A DNA stretch of 34,631 nucleotides from Pseudomonadota bacterium (GTDB lineage Bacteria > Pseudomonadota > Alphaproteobacteria > Rs-D84): the NCBI GenBank assembly GCA_009781955.1, contig WQUT01000003.1, positions 1 to 34,631 of the forward strand. Reading direction: 5' to 3'. Under the pieces are notes generated by a model. It made no database searches. It worked only from the letters and a program-made list of their open reading frames with translations, and was not told where the DNA came from. Below are positions 8,269 through 16,978 of the stretch, piece after piece (the first letter of the stretch is position 1; every line of letters starts with the position of its first letter). Position numbers and translations under genes: made by a program.

Positions 8269-10347
8269 CTATTCTTCCAAGAAGCTGCGCAATTTGCGCG
8301 CGCGGGTCGGATGTTTCAGCTTGTTCAGCGCTTTCTGTTCAATCTGGCGTATGCGCTCGCGTGTCACGCCGATGTATTCGCCCACCTCTTCCAATGTGCT
8401 GGTCTTGTTGTTGGACATGCCGAAACGCATACGGATGACGGATTCTTCCTTGGAATCCAATTCGGACAATATTTCCGTCACGATTTTGCGCAGGTTTTTC
8501 TGCGCCGCCGACACGAACGGATTTTTCGCCGTTTCGTCCGCGATGATTTCTATGCGCGAACTATCGTCTTCCATTCCGACCGGCGCCTCCAACGAAATCG
8601 GTTTCAGATTGACCTTTTGCGCCTTGTGAATCTTGTCCACGGGCAGGTATATTATCTTGGACAATTCTTCGGCCGTCGGCGTGCGGCCGTATTTGTGCAT
8701 GAACTGGCGCGACGCTTTCTGAATCTTGTGAATATTGTCTATCATGTGCACGGGAATGCGGATGGTGCGCGCCTGGTCCGCGATGCTGCGCGATATGCCC
8801 TGTTGAATCCAGTTGGTCGCGTATGTTGAAAATTTGTTTCCCAAGCGATAGTCAAACTTGTCCACCGCCTTCATCAATCCGATGTTGCCGTCCTGGACCA
8901 GATCGGAAAAATCCAGCCCCAGCCCGCGGTTGGACGATTTCTTGGCGAATTTTATGACCAGGCGCAGGTTCGCCTCTATCATCTCGCGCTTTGCGCGCGC
9001 GGCTTCGGTCTGGCCGCGGCGGACCAGTTCCACGACTTTCTTGTATTCCGCCGTGGGCTGGCCCGTTTCGGCGGCGATTGCGGTGATGTCGTCCTGGATC
9101 TTGCGGATGTCCCGCTCGTGCTTGGTCGCGAATTTCTGCCATGCCGGCGATTTGTTGCGGCCCAGTTTCTTGACCCAGTTTTTGTTCAGCTCGTTGCCGG
9201 CGTATTCCGAAACGAAATCTTCGCGCTTTATCTTGCAAGAGAGGGCCAGGCGCATCAGCTTGCCTTCCAACCCCATCAACAGCTGGTTCCGCTTGGTCAA
9301 TTGTTCCAGAATTTCCGCGATTCGGTCGTCGTTCAGGCGGATCTGGCTGACATACTCAAACAATTCCAGGCGCATCTTTTCGTATTTCTTTTCCAATGCG
9401 TCGTCGGGACGCGCGGATGTCAGCAAGTTTTCCAACCGGTGATTCTGCAGCTTCTCCATCGCGCTGAAAATCTTTTTGATTTTTGCGAACAGCCCCAAAA
9501 CGACGGGCAGCAGCGATTCCTCCATAACCGGAATCGGCACGCCGGACGTTCCGCGGGCCGTTGGTTCCTTGGCGGCGCCTTCCTCGCCCTCTTCCTCTTC
9601 TTCCTCTTCTTCTTCGGTGGGCGTTTCTTCCATATCTTCCAGGTCTTCGTCGTCCAGGTCTTCCACGTTGTCCACGCCTTTTTGCTTTAATGCATCGGCC
9701 AGCGCGGCCAGGGATTTCTTTTCGGAATCGGACGAATACATTACTTCCAAGTTCACGATATAGCGCAGGCGGATTTCATCGGCCAACAATTGCTGATACC
9801 AGTTCAGCATCGCGCGGATGGTCATGGGGCTCTCGCACAGGCCGTATACCAGCAGGCGCAATGCGGCCTCTATCCGCTGCGCGATCGCGACCTCGCCCGC
9901 CGCGGTCAGCAATTGCACGGTGCCGATGGATTTCAGGTAAGACTGCACGGAATCCTGGACGCCCAGCGTCAGAGTGCCGGTGGAAGAATTCATCAGCTGC
10001 TTGGCGTAATAGTCGTAATCCTCGTCGCCCACGTCAACCTGTTCCGCGTCGGAATTCAGCAGATTGCGTATTTTATCGCGCGACGCGGGGTCTTCCTCGG
10101 CCTCGTCATACGGTTCGGTATCCGCTGTGAATACGGACGTTTCCAGGAATTCCAGCGCGAGATCCTGTTGAAAGAACGAGAGGACTTCCTCGCGCTCTGA
10201 TTTCGGAATCTCATCGGCCTCTATCGCGGAATCAAAGTCCATCTGGGACAGATACCCGGACTCGGTCGCCACGCCGGCCAGCTTTCGCAGGTTTTCCGGC
10301 AATGATTCAATCAGGAACTTTGTCGCTTCGTCAATTTGTCTTGGCAT
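8269..10347 (-). CDS. rpoD: RNA polymerase primary sigma factor RpoD
   Basis: [56 protein letters not shown] and [40 protein letters not shown]. Start set at [12 protein letters not shown] because the longer ORF reads through a repeat. Confidence 0.96.
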   Translation of the reverse strand: MPRQIDEATKFLIESLPENLRKLAGVATESGYLSQMDFDSAIEADEIPKSEREEVLSFFQQDLALEFLETSVFTADTEPYDEAEEDPASRDKIRNLLNSDAEQVDVGDEDYDYYAKQLMNSSTGTLTLGVQDSVQSYLKSIGTVQLLTAAGEVAIAQRIEAALRLLVYGLCESPMTIRAMLNWYQQLLADEIRLRYIVNLEVMYSSDSEKKSLAALADALKQKGVDNVEDLDDEDLEDMEETPTEEEEEEEEEGEEGAAKEPTARGTSGVPIPVMEESLLPVVLGLFAKIKKIFSAMEKLQNHRLENLLTSARPDDALEKKYEKMRLELFEYVSQIRLNDDRIAEILEQLTKRNQLLMGLEGKLMRLALSCKIKREDFVSEYAGNELNKNWVKKLGRNKSPAWQKFATKHERDIRKIQDDITAIAAETGQPTAEYKKVVELVRRGQTEAARAKREMIEANLRLVIKFAKKSSNRGLGLDFSDLVQDGNIGLMKAVDKFDYRLGNKFSTYATNWIQQGISRSIADQARTIRIPVHMIDNIHKIQKASRQFMHKYGRTPTAEELSKIIYLPVDKIHKAQKVNLKPISLEAPVGMEDDSSRIEIIADETAKNPFVSAAQKNLRKIVTEILSELDSKEESVIRMRFGMSNNKTSTLEEVGEYIGVTRERIRQIEQKALNKLKHPTRARKLRSFLEE

Positions 10348-10360
10348 TGAAAATCCTATT

Positions 10361-10456
10361 TGTAGGGGCGCATTACCCGGGCCCCGACGACAAGCGAAGC
10401 GCGTCGTTGGGTGGGTCTTGCGCCCATTCTCTGGGGCGCAATAATGCGCCCCTACA
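10361..10456. repeat. Palindromic mini-element, family B copy 1, in the rpoD leader
   Basis: TGTAGGGGCGCATTA ... TAATGCGCCCCTACA perfect terminal arms with internal CCCGGGCCCCGAC...GTCGTTGGGTGGG. Confidence 0.8.
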
Positions 10457-10481
10457 ATTTTTGTTTTACGCAATTTATAGT

Positions 10482-11117
10482 TTATTCGTATTCTTTGTCG
10501 CGATGGTTTTTGTTATAATATTCAAAGAACCCTGGATTGACCGGATAAAGATATGCTTCGTTTTTATCAGTGAAATACCCTCTTCCTATAGCAATTTCAT
10601 CGCCATCTTTTGGTTCTTTACCCACGCCATTAAAAAATTCTATTTGCACGTCACATAGCCAAACCCCGTTTGTTCCGTCACCTTCTTCCCTGCGTAATGT
10701 TTTATTTGAAATTCTTATTTTATTTTGCAGTTTATAAGGAAAATTCGCGAACGGTCTCGGTGGGATTTCGCCTTCGGTGAAGATTTCATAAAAACTTTCC
10801 TCGCAATCGGTTTGCCCTTTGAAATCTTCCGGTTTTACATCGGCTATACAGTGACCGTTCGCGCAAGATTTTATCGGGCAATTTTCCGGGCAAACTGTTA
10901 TTTCCTGATCTCTGGGTGCTATGACATCGCCGGGTTTTGGGATTCTGCCGTCCAGTATTTGTGATGCATGAATTGCTTTTGCAAATCCATTAGGGTTAGT
11001 CAAAGCATAAAAATCCCCTTTTACGAATCTTGTTTGTTTTAATCCGGGCAAATCAATATGATAACCGCGGACATTTTGTGGTTCAACTTCCACGATAGTT
11101 TCAGCGTATTGTTTCAT
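10482..11117 (-). CDS. Hypothetical protein with clustered cysteines
   Basis: 211 aa [19 protein letters not shown] cluster. Confidence 0.6.
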   Translation of the reverse strand: MKQYAETIVEVEPQNVRGYHIDLPGLKQTRFVKGDFYALTNPNGFAKAIHASQILDGRIPKPGDVIAPRDQEITVCPENCPIKSCANGHCIADVKPEDFKGQTDCEESFYEIFTEGEIPPRPFANFPYKLQNKIRISNKTLRREEGDGTNGVWLCDVQIEFFNGVGKEPKDGDEIAIGRGYFTDKNEAYLYPVNPGFFEYYNKNHRDKEYE

Positions 11118-11161
11118 AACAGGTCCTTTATTTTGCCATTCCCTCTCCTATATATTAGGTT

Positions 11162-11695
11162 TTAATTTTCGGTTTTGCCCTTCCGTGCCTTGGCCACGGC
11201 TTCTTGCAGCGCGGATTCGGATACAAGTCCCAGCACGATCGGGCTTTGAATATGGATTCCGGCATAGTTTTTATGAGTTTTATTGCGGATGGACGACACC
11301 GTCGGGTTCGTGCTGCGCATCAGTTTCGCAATCTGGCCGTCGGTCAGGTCGGGATAGTTCTTTACAATCCACAGAACCCCGCCCAGACGATTTTGGCGGT
11401 GCAGCATGGGGGTATAGCCAACGCCCTTTTTATTCTGATGCTTTTGCGCTTCTACAATCGCCTCGCGCAGTTCCAAACGCGCGTTCGGATCCGCCTCGCA
11501 CTTTACAATATCCTCGCGGGTCAATTGCCCGGAAAGAATGGGGTCAAGTCCTTGAATTTTGTGCCGTTCCGCATCGGCGATGTTTTTAACTTCCAGCTCG
11601 TGCAGGCCGCAGAACGCGCCGATTTGCTCAAAAGAAAGGCCGGTGTTTTCAATCAGCCACAAGGCTGTGGATCGTGGCATAAAAGGGTAATTCAT
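11162..11695 (-). CDS. trcR: DUF1013 family / TrcR-type cell-cycle transcriptional regulator
   Basis: MPRSTALWLIENTGLSFEQIGAFCGLHELEVKNIADAE...GLDPILSGQLTREDIVKCE...LGGVLWIVKNYPDLTDGQIAKLMRSTNPTVSSIRNKTH matches the alphaproteobacterial DUF1013 family from memory. Confidence 0.8.
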   Translation of the reverse strand: MNYPFMPRSTALWLIENTGLSFEQIGAFCGLHELEVKNIADAERHKIQGLDPILSGQLTREDIVKCEADPNARLELREAIVEAQKHQNKKGVGYTPMLHRQNRLGGVLWIVKNYPDLTDGQIAKLMRSTNPTVSSIRNKTHKNYAGIHIQSPIVLGLVSESALQEAVAKARKGKTEN

Positions 11696-11784
11696 AGGGG
11701 ATTCCTTTGTTGATACTATCTGTCAGTGCCCCGAAATATAATTCAAATTATCCGAAATTTCAAGGGGATTTTGTTAAAATTTAT

Positions 11785-12029
11785 GATTTAAGATTTACGG
11801 ATTTAAGATTTGCGACTACCCCGGAAAGCTAAGGTCGCCCGCCTACGCTTTGCTACGGCGCGGCTCCCAGCTTTCCTCCCCTTCTGCGAAGGGGAACTAG
11901 CGCTCATTTGGTTTAAAGATATGAGCGCTAAATTGCCCTTCTCAGAAGGGCCGGAAAGCTTGGCAATTTATTGCCCTAGCTTTCCGGGGTAGTCCAATCT
12001 TAAATCCGTAAATCTTAAATCTTAAATCA
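11785..12029. repeat. Composite repeat: outer TGATTTAAGATTTACGGATTTAAGATT inverted repeat enclosing a family A element
   Basis: Left flank gatttaagatttacggatttaagatttgc and right flank aatcttaaatccgtaaatcttaaatcttaaatca are inverted copies on both sides of the family A element. The right end includes the cysS stop codon. Confidence 0.75.
11814..11994. repeat. Palindromic mini-element, family A copy 1
   Basis: GACTACCCCGGAAAGCTAAGG ... CCCTAGCTTTCCGGGGTAGTC terminal arms; internal CCCCTTCTGCGAAGGGG and AGCGCTCAT...ATGAGCGCT stems. Confidence 0.9.
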
Positions 12030-13493
12030 CTTTTTTGTAATCTTCACGCCGTCTTTGCCATCCATGACGGCCCATCCCGCCGCATCAATCTGGGCACGAA
12101 TTTCATCCGCGCGGGCCCAATCCTTTGCCGCCTTGGCCGCATTTCGGTCATCCGCCAATTTTTGGATTTCATCCGGCACAGGCGCGTTTTCGGCCGCCAG
12201 CAATTTCTGGGCGCGGTCGGTAAACTGCAGCCCCAGCAAGCGGTCAATGAATTCAAACAGCGCGATTTTGGTTGCCGCGTCCGCGCCGTCGTCCGCCAGC
12301 AATTCTTGAACATAAACCAATGCCGTCGCGGTTTTGAGGTTGTCTGAAACCGCGCCCAGAATTTTACCATGCCATTCGGCGAAAACGATGTCTTGTAGGG
12401 GCAAATGATTATTTGCCCCTACGGTTTCAATAATTCCCGCTACTTTGCGCACGATGTTCTTGTAGCCCGCGGCGGCGGCATCCAGCGCGGCCCATGAAAA
12501 CTCTATCGGACTTTTATAGTGCCCCGTCAGCAGCAGATAGCGGAAAGCCATCGGATCATACCCGCGTCTTACAAGGTCCGGAACCGTCGCAACTTCGCCT
12601 TCGGACTTGCTCATCTTGCCTTCTTTGGACATAAGCCATTCGTGGTGGATCCAATAATTAACCCATGGTTTGCCAACGATCGGCTCGCTTTGCGCGATTT
12701 CATTCGTGTGATGAACCTTTATATGCTCTTGCCCGCCGGCATGCACGTCAAAGTGCGGGCCCAGATATTCCATGCTCATCGCGCTGCACTCTATGTGCCA
12801 GCCTGGAAACCCGACGCCCCACGGGCTATCCCATTCCATTTGGCGTTTTTCATCTTTCGGCGAAAATTTCCAGAGGGCGAAATCGGTAGGATTTTTTTTG
12901 CCCGTGTCGTCAATGCGCGCGCCGGCTTTCAGTTTTGATATGTCTTGCCCGCCGAGATTCCCATAGCTGGAAAATTTGCTGGTGTCGTAATATATCCCCT
13001 CGCCCGGAATTTCATAAGTATAGCCCAGGGCTTCCAGCTTTTGAATCAGTTCTATTTGCTGCTTTATATGGTCCGTCGCGCGCGTCAGATGCGTCGGACG
13101 AATTATGTTCAGGGTGTCCGTATCCCGCAAAAACGCATCCATATAGGTCTGCGCTATTTCCCAAACGCTTTTGTTTTCGCGTTTCGCGCCCTTTTCCATT
13201 TTGTCTTCGCCGGTATCGGCGTCGCTGGTCAAATGTCCGACATCGGTTATATTCATCACATGGTTGACTTCATAGCCGTTGGCCATAAACATTCTTTTAA
13301 TAATGTCAAAATGAACGGCGGCGCGCATATTGCCCAGATGCTGATACCAATAGACCGTCGGGCCGCAGCTGTAAAATCCCACATGACCCGGAATCAGCGG
13401 CACGAATTCTTCCAGCTTTCTGGACATGGTGTTATAAAGCCTGATTGGCGTTTGGTGGTTGGTGGCTGGTGACTGGTGGTTGGCGGGCGTCAT
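12027..13493 (-). CDS. cysS: Cysteinyl-tRNA synthetase
   Basis: IRLYNTMSRKLEEFVPLIPGHVGFYSCGPTVYWYQHLGNMRAAVHFD, GWHIECSAMS, DVHAGGQEHIKVHHTNEIAQSE and MSKSEGEVATV (KMSKS). Confidence 0.96.
   Translation of the reverse strand: MTPANHQSPATNHQTPIRLYNTMSRKLEEFVPLIPGHVGFYSCGPTVYWYQHLGNMRAAVHFDIIKRMFMANGYEVNHVMNITDVGHLTSDADTGEDKMEKGAKRENKSVWEIAQTYMDAFLRDTDTLNIIRPTHLTRATDHIKQQIELIQKLEALGYTYEIPGEGIYYDTSKFSSYGNLGGQDISKLKAGARIDDTGKKNPTDFALWKFSPKDEKRQMEWDSPWGVGFPGWHIECSAMSMEYLGPHFDVHAGGQEHIKVHHTNEIAQSEPIVGKPWVNYWIHHEWLMSKEGKMSKSEGEVATVPDLVRRGYDPMAFRYLLLTGHYKSPIEFSWAALDAAAAGYKNIVRKVAGIIETVGANNHLPLQDIVFAEWHGKILGAVSDNLKTATALVYVQELLADDGADAATKIALFEFIDRLLGLQFTDRAQKLLAAENAPVPDEIQKLADDRNAAKAAKDWARADEIRAQIDAAGWAVMDGKDGVKITKK
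12394..12424. repeat. Minimal family B palindrome in frame inside cysS
   Basis: TGTAGGGGCAAATGATTATTTGCCCCTACGG; encodes VGANNHLPLQ on the minus strand. Same GTAGGGGCAAA...TTTGCCCCTAC arms as intergenic family B. Confidence 0.75.
13451..13489. repeat. Family D (TGGTGGYTGGTG) repeat forming the CysS N-terminus
   Basis: tttggtggttggtggctggtgactggtggttggcgggcg; encodes NHQSPATNHQTP. Related to the inverted repeat at 19535-19616. Confidence 0.6.
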
Positions 13494-13651
13494 GGTAATT
13501 TTCCTTTTGTTGTCTATGATAAATAAAAGAAGGTCTTATTGCAAACGGAATTCGTTCGCGGATGCATGCGAATTAACAACAATCCGCCGTCGTCAAGACT
13601 ATGGCGGACAAGCAGGAAAAATTAAAAGAATCAAAGTTCATGGTAATGATT

Positions 13652-14017
13652 TTACCAGCCCAGCCCGAAAAAGTCAAGCAGCACCAGCCCCCAGACGATT
13701 CCCGCGCCGATAAAAGATGTTAAAACCATCAGGCTGCCGATATCTTTGGCTTTCTTGGACAACGGATGAATTTCATCGGATATCCGGTTGATTATTGTTT
13801 CAATTGCGGTGTTTGCCAGCTCGGCCAACAGGATTAAAACCAGCGAAGAAATCAGCGCCGCGCGCGCCAGCATGCCGCCGGGCAACAAAATCGCCGCAAC
13901 AAATCCGACAATAAAAATTATGATTTCCAAACGGAACGCGGCCTCTGACCGCCAGGCCGCGGTAAACCCGTCGCATGAATATTTGAATGCTCTGAAAATT
14001 CTTTTTATTTCGTTCAC
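13652..14017 (-). CDS. dgkA: Diacylglycerol kinase (DgkA family)
   Basis: AFKYSCDGFTAAWRSEAAFRLEI ... ELANTAIETIINRISDEIHPLSKKAKDIGS plus TM helices. Confidence 0.93.
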   Translation of the reverse strand: MNEIKRIFRAFKYSCDGFTAAWRSEAAFRLEIIIFIVGFVAAILLPGGMLARAALISSLVLILLAELANTAIETIINRISDEIHPLSKKAKDIGSLMVLTSFIGAGIVWGLVLLDFFGLGW

Positions 14018-14082
14018 GGTTATTCTTTGCTATGAAAAACTTTACAGATATACTTTTTGCCGCGCCCAACAATGAAAATTGG

Positions 14083-14172
14083 TGGCGGAGCGTATAGGAT
14101 TTGAACCTATGGACGGCATTTCTACCGTCACGGATTAGCAATCCGCTGCATTACCACTCTGCCAACGCTCCG
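14083..14172 (-). tRNA. tRNA-Ser (GCU anticodon)
   Basis: CGGAGCGTTGGCAGAGTGG...GGATTGCTAATCC...GGTTCAAATCCTATACGCTCCGCCA; long variable arm, encoded CCA. Confidence 0.95.
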
Positions 14173-14238
14173 TGTGCAAAGGATTGCAGAATTATACATG
14201 CATGCGGTCAAAATGCAAGCGGATATTTGCAGTAAAAA

Positions 14239-14269
14239 CAAAAAACCGGCCGTTGTGGTCGGTTTTTTG
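14239..14269. terminator. Bidirectional rho-independent terminator
   Basis: CAAAAAACCGGCCGTTGTGGTCGGTTTTTTG. Confidence 0.8.
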
Positions 14270-14289
14270 TTCAGGTTTTATTGATACAA

Positions 14290-14988
14290 TTAATACCTTG
14301 TCGTCGTGGTTTGGGTTTCCTTAAAGGTATTGTCCTTGCCCGAATCCTTCATGGTCAGATCCACGTTCCGGACAACGCCGCCTATTTTCGGATGGGTTTC
14401 CGCAAACCATTTTTTCGCGTCCGCGGTTTCATCCGCGATTTTTATGTTCTTCGGAACGACGAATTGAAACTCGTCGCGGTCGTATTCCTCGTCCCCCGTT
14501 TCGGCGAACGACTTGTCGGCCAGGTCAATCTTTATCGTGCCCAGATAATACACATTTCCCGCCTGGGGCGTGGTGCCAATCGCATAGGACGGATTGCTCA
14601 GGATGGTATTATACTCATACGTGGTGTTGGACAGCCAGAACGGCTTGTGCCGCGAATAAAATGCCAAACTGCGCACGGCCAGCTGTTGCCCGGACTTTAC
14701 CTCTATCGCAAAGAACTTGTTCGTGTCCAGGCGGGTATAGTCAACATCAACGTCGTCGTCCCATGCCTTGATTTTTGTGCCATCCCCGGGCGTCAGGGCC
14801 ATGGCAAACGTCATCAGATCGTCGCCCTTGTCCGCCTGGCCCCAATCATCGTTAATCGCGGGGTTCAGCTCTACCCGCGCGATAAACACCGCGCTGTCCG
14901 CGGCCGGCGTGTCGCCCGGCTTTAACGCGTGCATGCCGCCGCAGGCGCAAAGCGCGAACAGCAAAGAATAAAGAGCAAATTTTTTCAT
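14290..14988 (-). CDS. Predicted lipoprotein
   Basis: MKKFALYSLLFALCACGG signal peptide with lipobox; 232 aa. Confidence 0.75.
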   Translation of the reverse strand: MKKFALYSLLFALCACGGMHALKPGDTPAADSAVFIARVELNPAINDDWGQADKGDDLMTFAMALTPGDGTKIKAWDDDVDVDYTRLDTNKFFAIEVKSGQQLAVRSLAFYSRHKPFWLSNTTYEYNTILSNPSYAIGTTPQAGNVYYLGTIKIDLADKSFAETGDEEYDRDEFQFVVPKNIKIADETADAKKWFAETHPKIGGVVRNVDLTMKDSGKDNTFKETQTTTTRY

Positions 14989-15065
14989 GTTTTTTCCTAG
15001 ACTTAGATTCCTATGGGGCGCGCCGTCAAATACGTCGCGACACCGCGGGAGTTATAGCTTGGTTA

Positions 15066-15599
15066 TCAGAAGTTCCATCTCGCGCCGGCGCGAACGCTAA
15101 AGTTCGTCAGCGTGTAATCCAGCGCGGACACCGCGTCGTATCTGACCGCGCCGTCAATGCTCACATCGTCGGACAGGCCGAGCGTCACGCCCAGCTGCGC
15201 GTTCCAGGCGATTCCCGCGCTGCTGTTATCCGACACGTTGGAACCGATATACGCGCCGCCGAATCCCGCGCCGACATACGGCCGCAAAGGCCAGGTCCGC
15301 GCGCCGAAATCAGCGTAAAAGTTAATCAGCGCGGACATCGGCTGCAACTTTACGTCATCATGTTTTTGCGCGAAATAGCCCAGTTCCATTTCGCTGCGAA
15401 AGACCAGCCAGCTCTGCGATCTGTAATTCTGGCCGAACGCGAATGTCGCGCCGATTCCGTTCAGGCCGCTGACGTCGCCCGCCCGCCCGTTCACGTATCC
15501 CAGCCGCAGCGACACGTAATTATCATACCTGCCCGCAAAGGCGGGGGCCGCCGTCGCCAACAGAATCGCCGGCAAAACAAATAAAATCTTTTTGTTCAT
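15066..15599 (-). CDS. Outer-membrane beta-barrel protein
   Basis: Signal peptide MNKKILFVLPAILLATAAPAFA, alternating beta strands, LRPYVGAGFGGAYIG, terminal aromatic F. Confidence 0.8.
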   Translation of the reverse strand: MNKKILFVLPAILLATAAPAFAGRYDNYVSLRLGYVNGRAGDVSGLNGIGATFAFGQNYRSQSWLVFRSEMELGYFAQKHDDVKLQPMSALINFYADFGARTWPLRPYVGAGFGGAYIGSNVSDNSSAGIAWNAQLGVTLGLSDDVSIDGAVRYDAVSALDYTLTNFSVRAGARWNF

Positions 15600-15710
15600 T
15601 TTCGTCTCCTTGGTTTTAATATTGCAGATACTTTGTTATCAAAAGAATATAAAAACCGAACCCGAAAGTAAAGGAGATTTTATTTTGCCGATGCATGAAA
15701 AGATGATATA

Positions 15711-16880
15711 ATGCGGATTATGAGGGCTGTTAAGAATACAATCTCTTTCATCGGCGTTATAATTATGATCGCGATAATGCTGGCGGGTCAGGCGGCGTTC
15801 GCCGCGCGGGGCGATCTGGTCGGCATCCGCGCCGCGGCCCAGCCGAACGGCAACACCCGCCTGGTCATAGAAACAACAGACCGTCCGTCGTATAAACTGT
15901 CGTATCTGGCGGAACCCAACCGTCTGGTGATAGAGCTGTCAAACACCGGCGGCGGCGCGGCGGCGAATATATCCGACGGCTGTCTGGTGAAATCCGTTGA
16001 CACGGCCCAGGACGGCAATGCTTTGCGCGTTACCGCGGCCCTGCGGAAACCCATATCGGAAATCCCGAAAGAAAGCATAATGATACTGTCGCCCAACGGC
16101 GATTCCGGTTACAGATTGGTGCTGGATTTCGCCAGCGGGGCGGCCGCGACAAAAATAGCCACCGCCGTCACCGCGCCGCCAAAGGCGGCGGTCAAGAATC
16201 AGCGCAAGCCCGTAATCGTGATTGACGCCGGCCACGGGGGCAAGGATCCGGGATGCATCGGAAAATCCGGCACGCGCGAGAAAGACGTGGTGCTGGCCGT
16301 CGCCAAAAAGCTGCGCGATAGATTGGCCGATGCGGGATACACGGTGTATCTGACCCGATCAAACGACGTGTTCTTGAACCTGAATACGCGCGCCGATATT
16401 GCAGAGCAAAAAAAGGCGGACTTGTTTCTGTCGCTGCACGTGAATGCGAATCCTTCGGGGGCGGTAAAGGGCTTTTCAATATACACCTTGTCGCAGCAGG
16501 CGTCCGACGAAGAAACCAAAAAACTGGCCGAGGCGGAAAACGCGTCCGACCGGATTGACTTTGACGGGTTTGAAAAATACGAATCCGGCGTGCGTTACGC
16601 ATTGTCCGCGATACAACAGCGCGCGGTGGCAGAGGCGTCGCTTGAATTCGCACACGGCGCCGACCGCACCATGAAGGCCAACGGCATTACGGAACAGAGC
16701 AACGCGGGAATGCGCTCTGCCCCGTTTGCGGTCCTGCGCGCGGCGGTTCCGGCCGCCTTGGTTGAATTGGGGCATTTGTCCAACAGGGACGAGGAAAAAT
16801 TGCTGAATTCATCCGCGCACCAGAACAAGCTGGTGGGCGCGATCGTCGCCGCGATTAACGGCTATAATTTTGAGATGTAG
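15711..16880 (+). CDS. N-acetylmuramoyl-L-alanine amidase (AMIN + Amidase_3, AmiC-like)
   Basis: KPVIVIDAGHGGKDPGCIGKSGTREKDVVLAVAKKLRDRL, LTRSNDVFLNLNTRADIA, DLFLSLHVNA and AALVELGHLSNRDEEKLL. Confidence 0.93.
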   Translation: MRIMRAVKNTISFIGVIIMIAIMLAGQAAFAARGDLVGIRAAAQPNGNTRLVIETTDRPSYKLSYLAEPNRLVIELSNTGGGAAANISDGCLVKSVDTAQDGNALRVTAALRKPISEIPKESIMILSPNGDSGYRLVLDFASGAAATKIATAVTAPPKAAVKNQRKPVIVIDAGHGGKDPGCIGKSGTREKDVVLAVAKKLRDRLADAGYTVYLTRSNDVFLNLNTRADIAEQKKADLFLSLHVNANPSGAVKGFSIYTLSQQASDEETKKLAEAENASDRIDFDGFEKYESGVRYALSAIQQRAVAEASLEFAHGADRTMKANGITEQSNAGMRSAPFAVLRAAVPAALVELGHLSNRDEEKLLNSSAHQNKLVGAIVAAINGYNFEM

Positions 16881-16978
16881 TTTTCGGGTTTGCGATGATG
16901 ATTATCATATTGAAATGAAGACAAAAATAGTGCTAGTATTTACCCGAAGATTTAATTAAACTCTAATAACCATATGCA

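Noticed and set aside
10348-10473. N-terminal extension of RpoD ([42 protein letters not shown])
   Set aside because: Read-through of family B copy 1. The natural start [12 protein letters not shown] at 10347 has an RBS.
11814-11994. Family A elements as a CRISPR array
   Set aside because: Copies are thousands of bp apart, internally palindromic, with no regular spacers and no cas genes.
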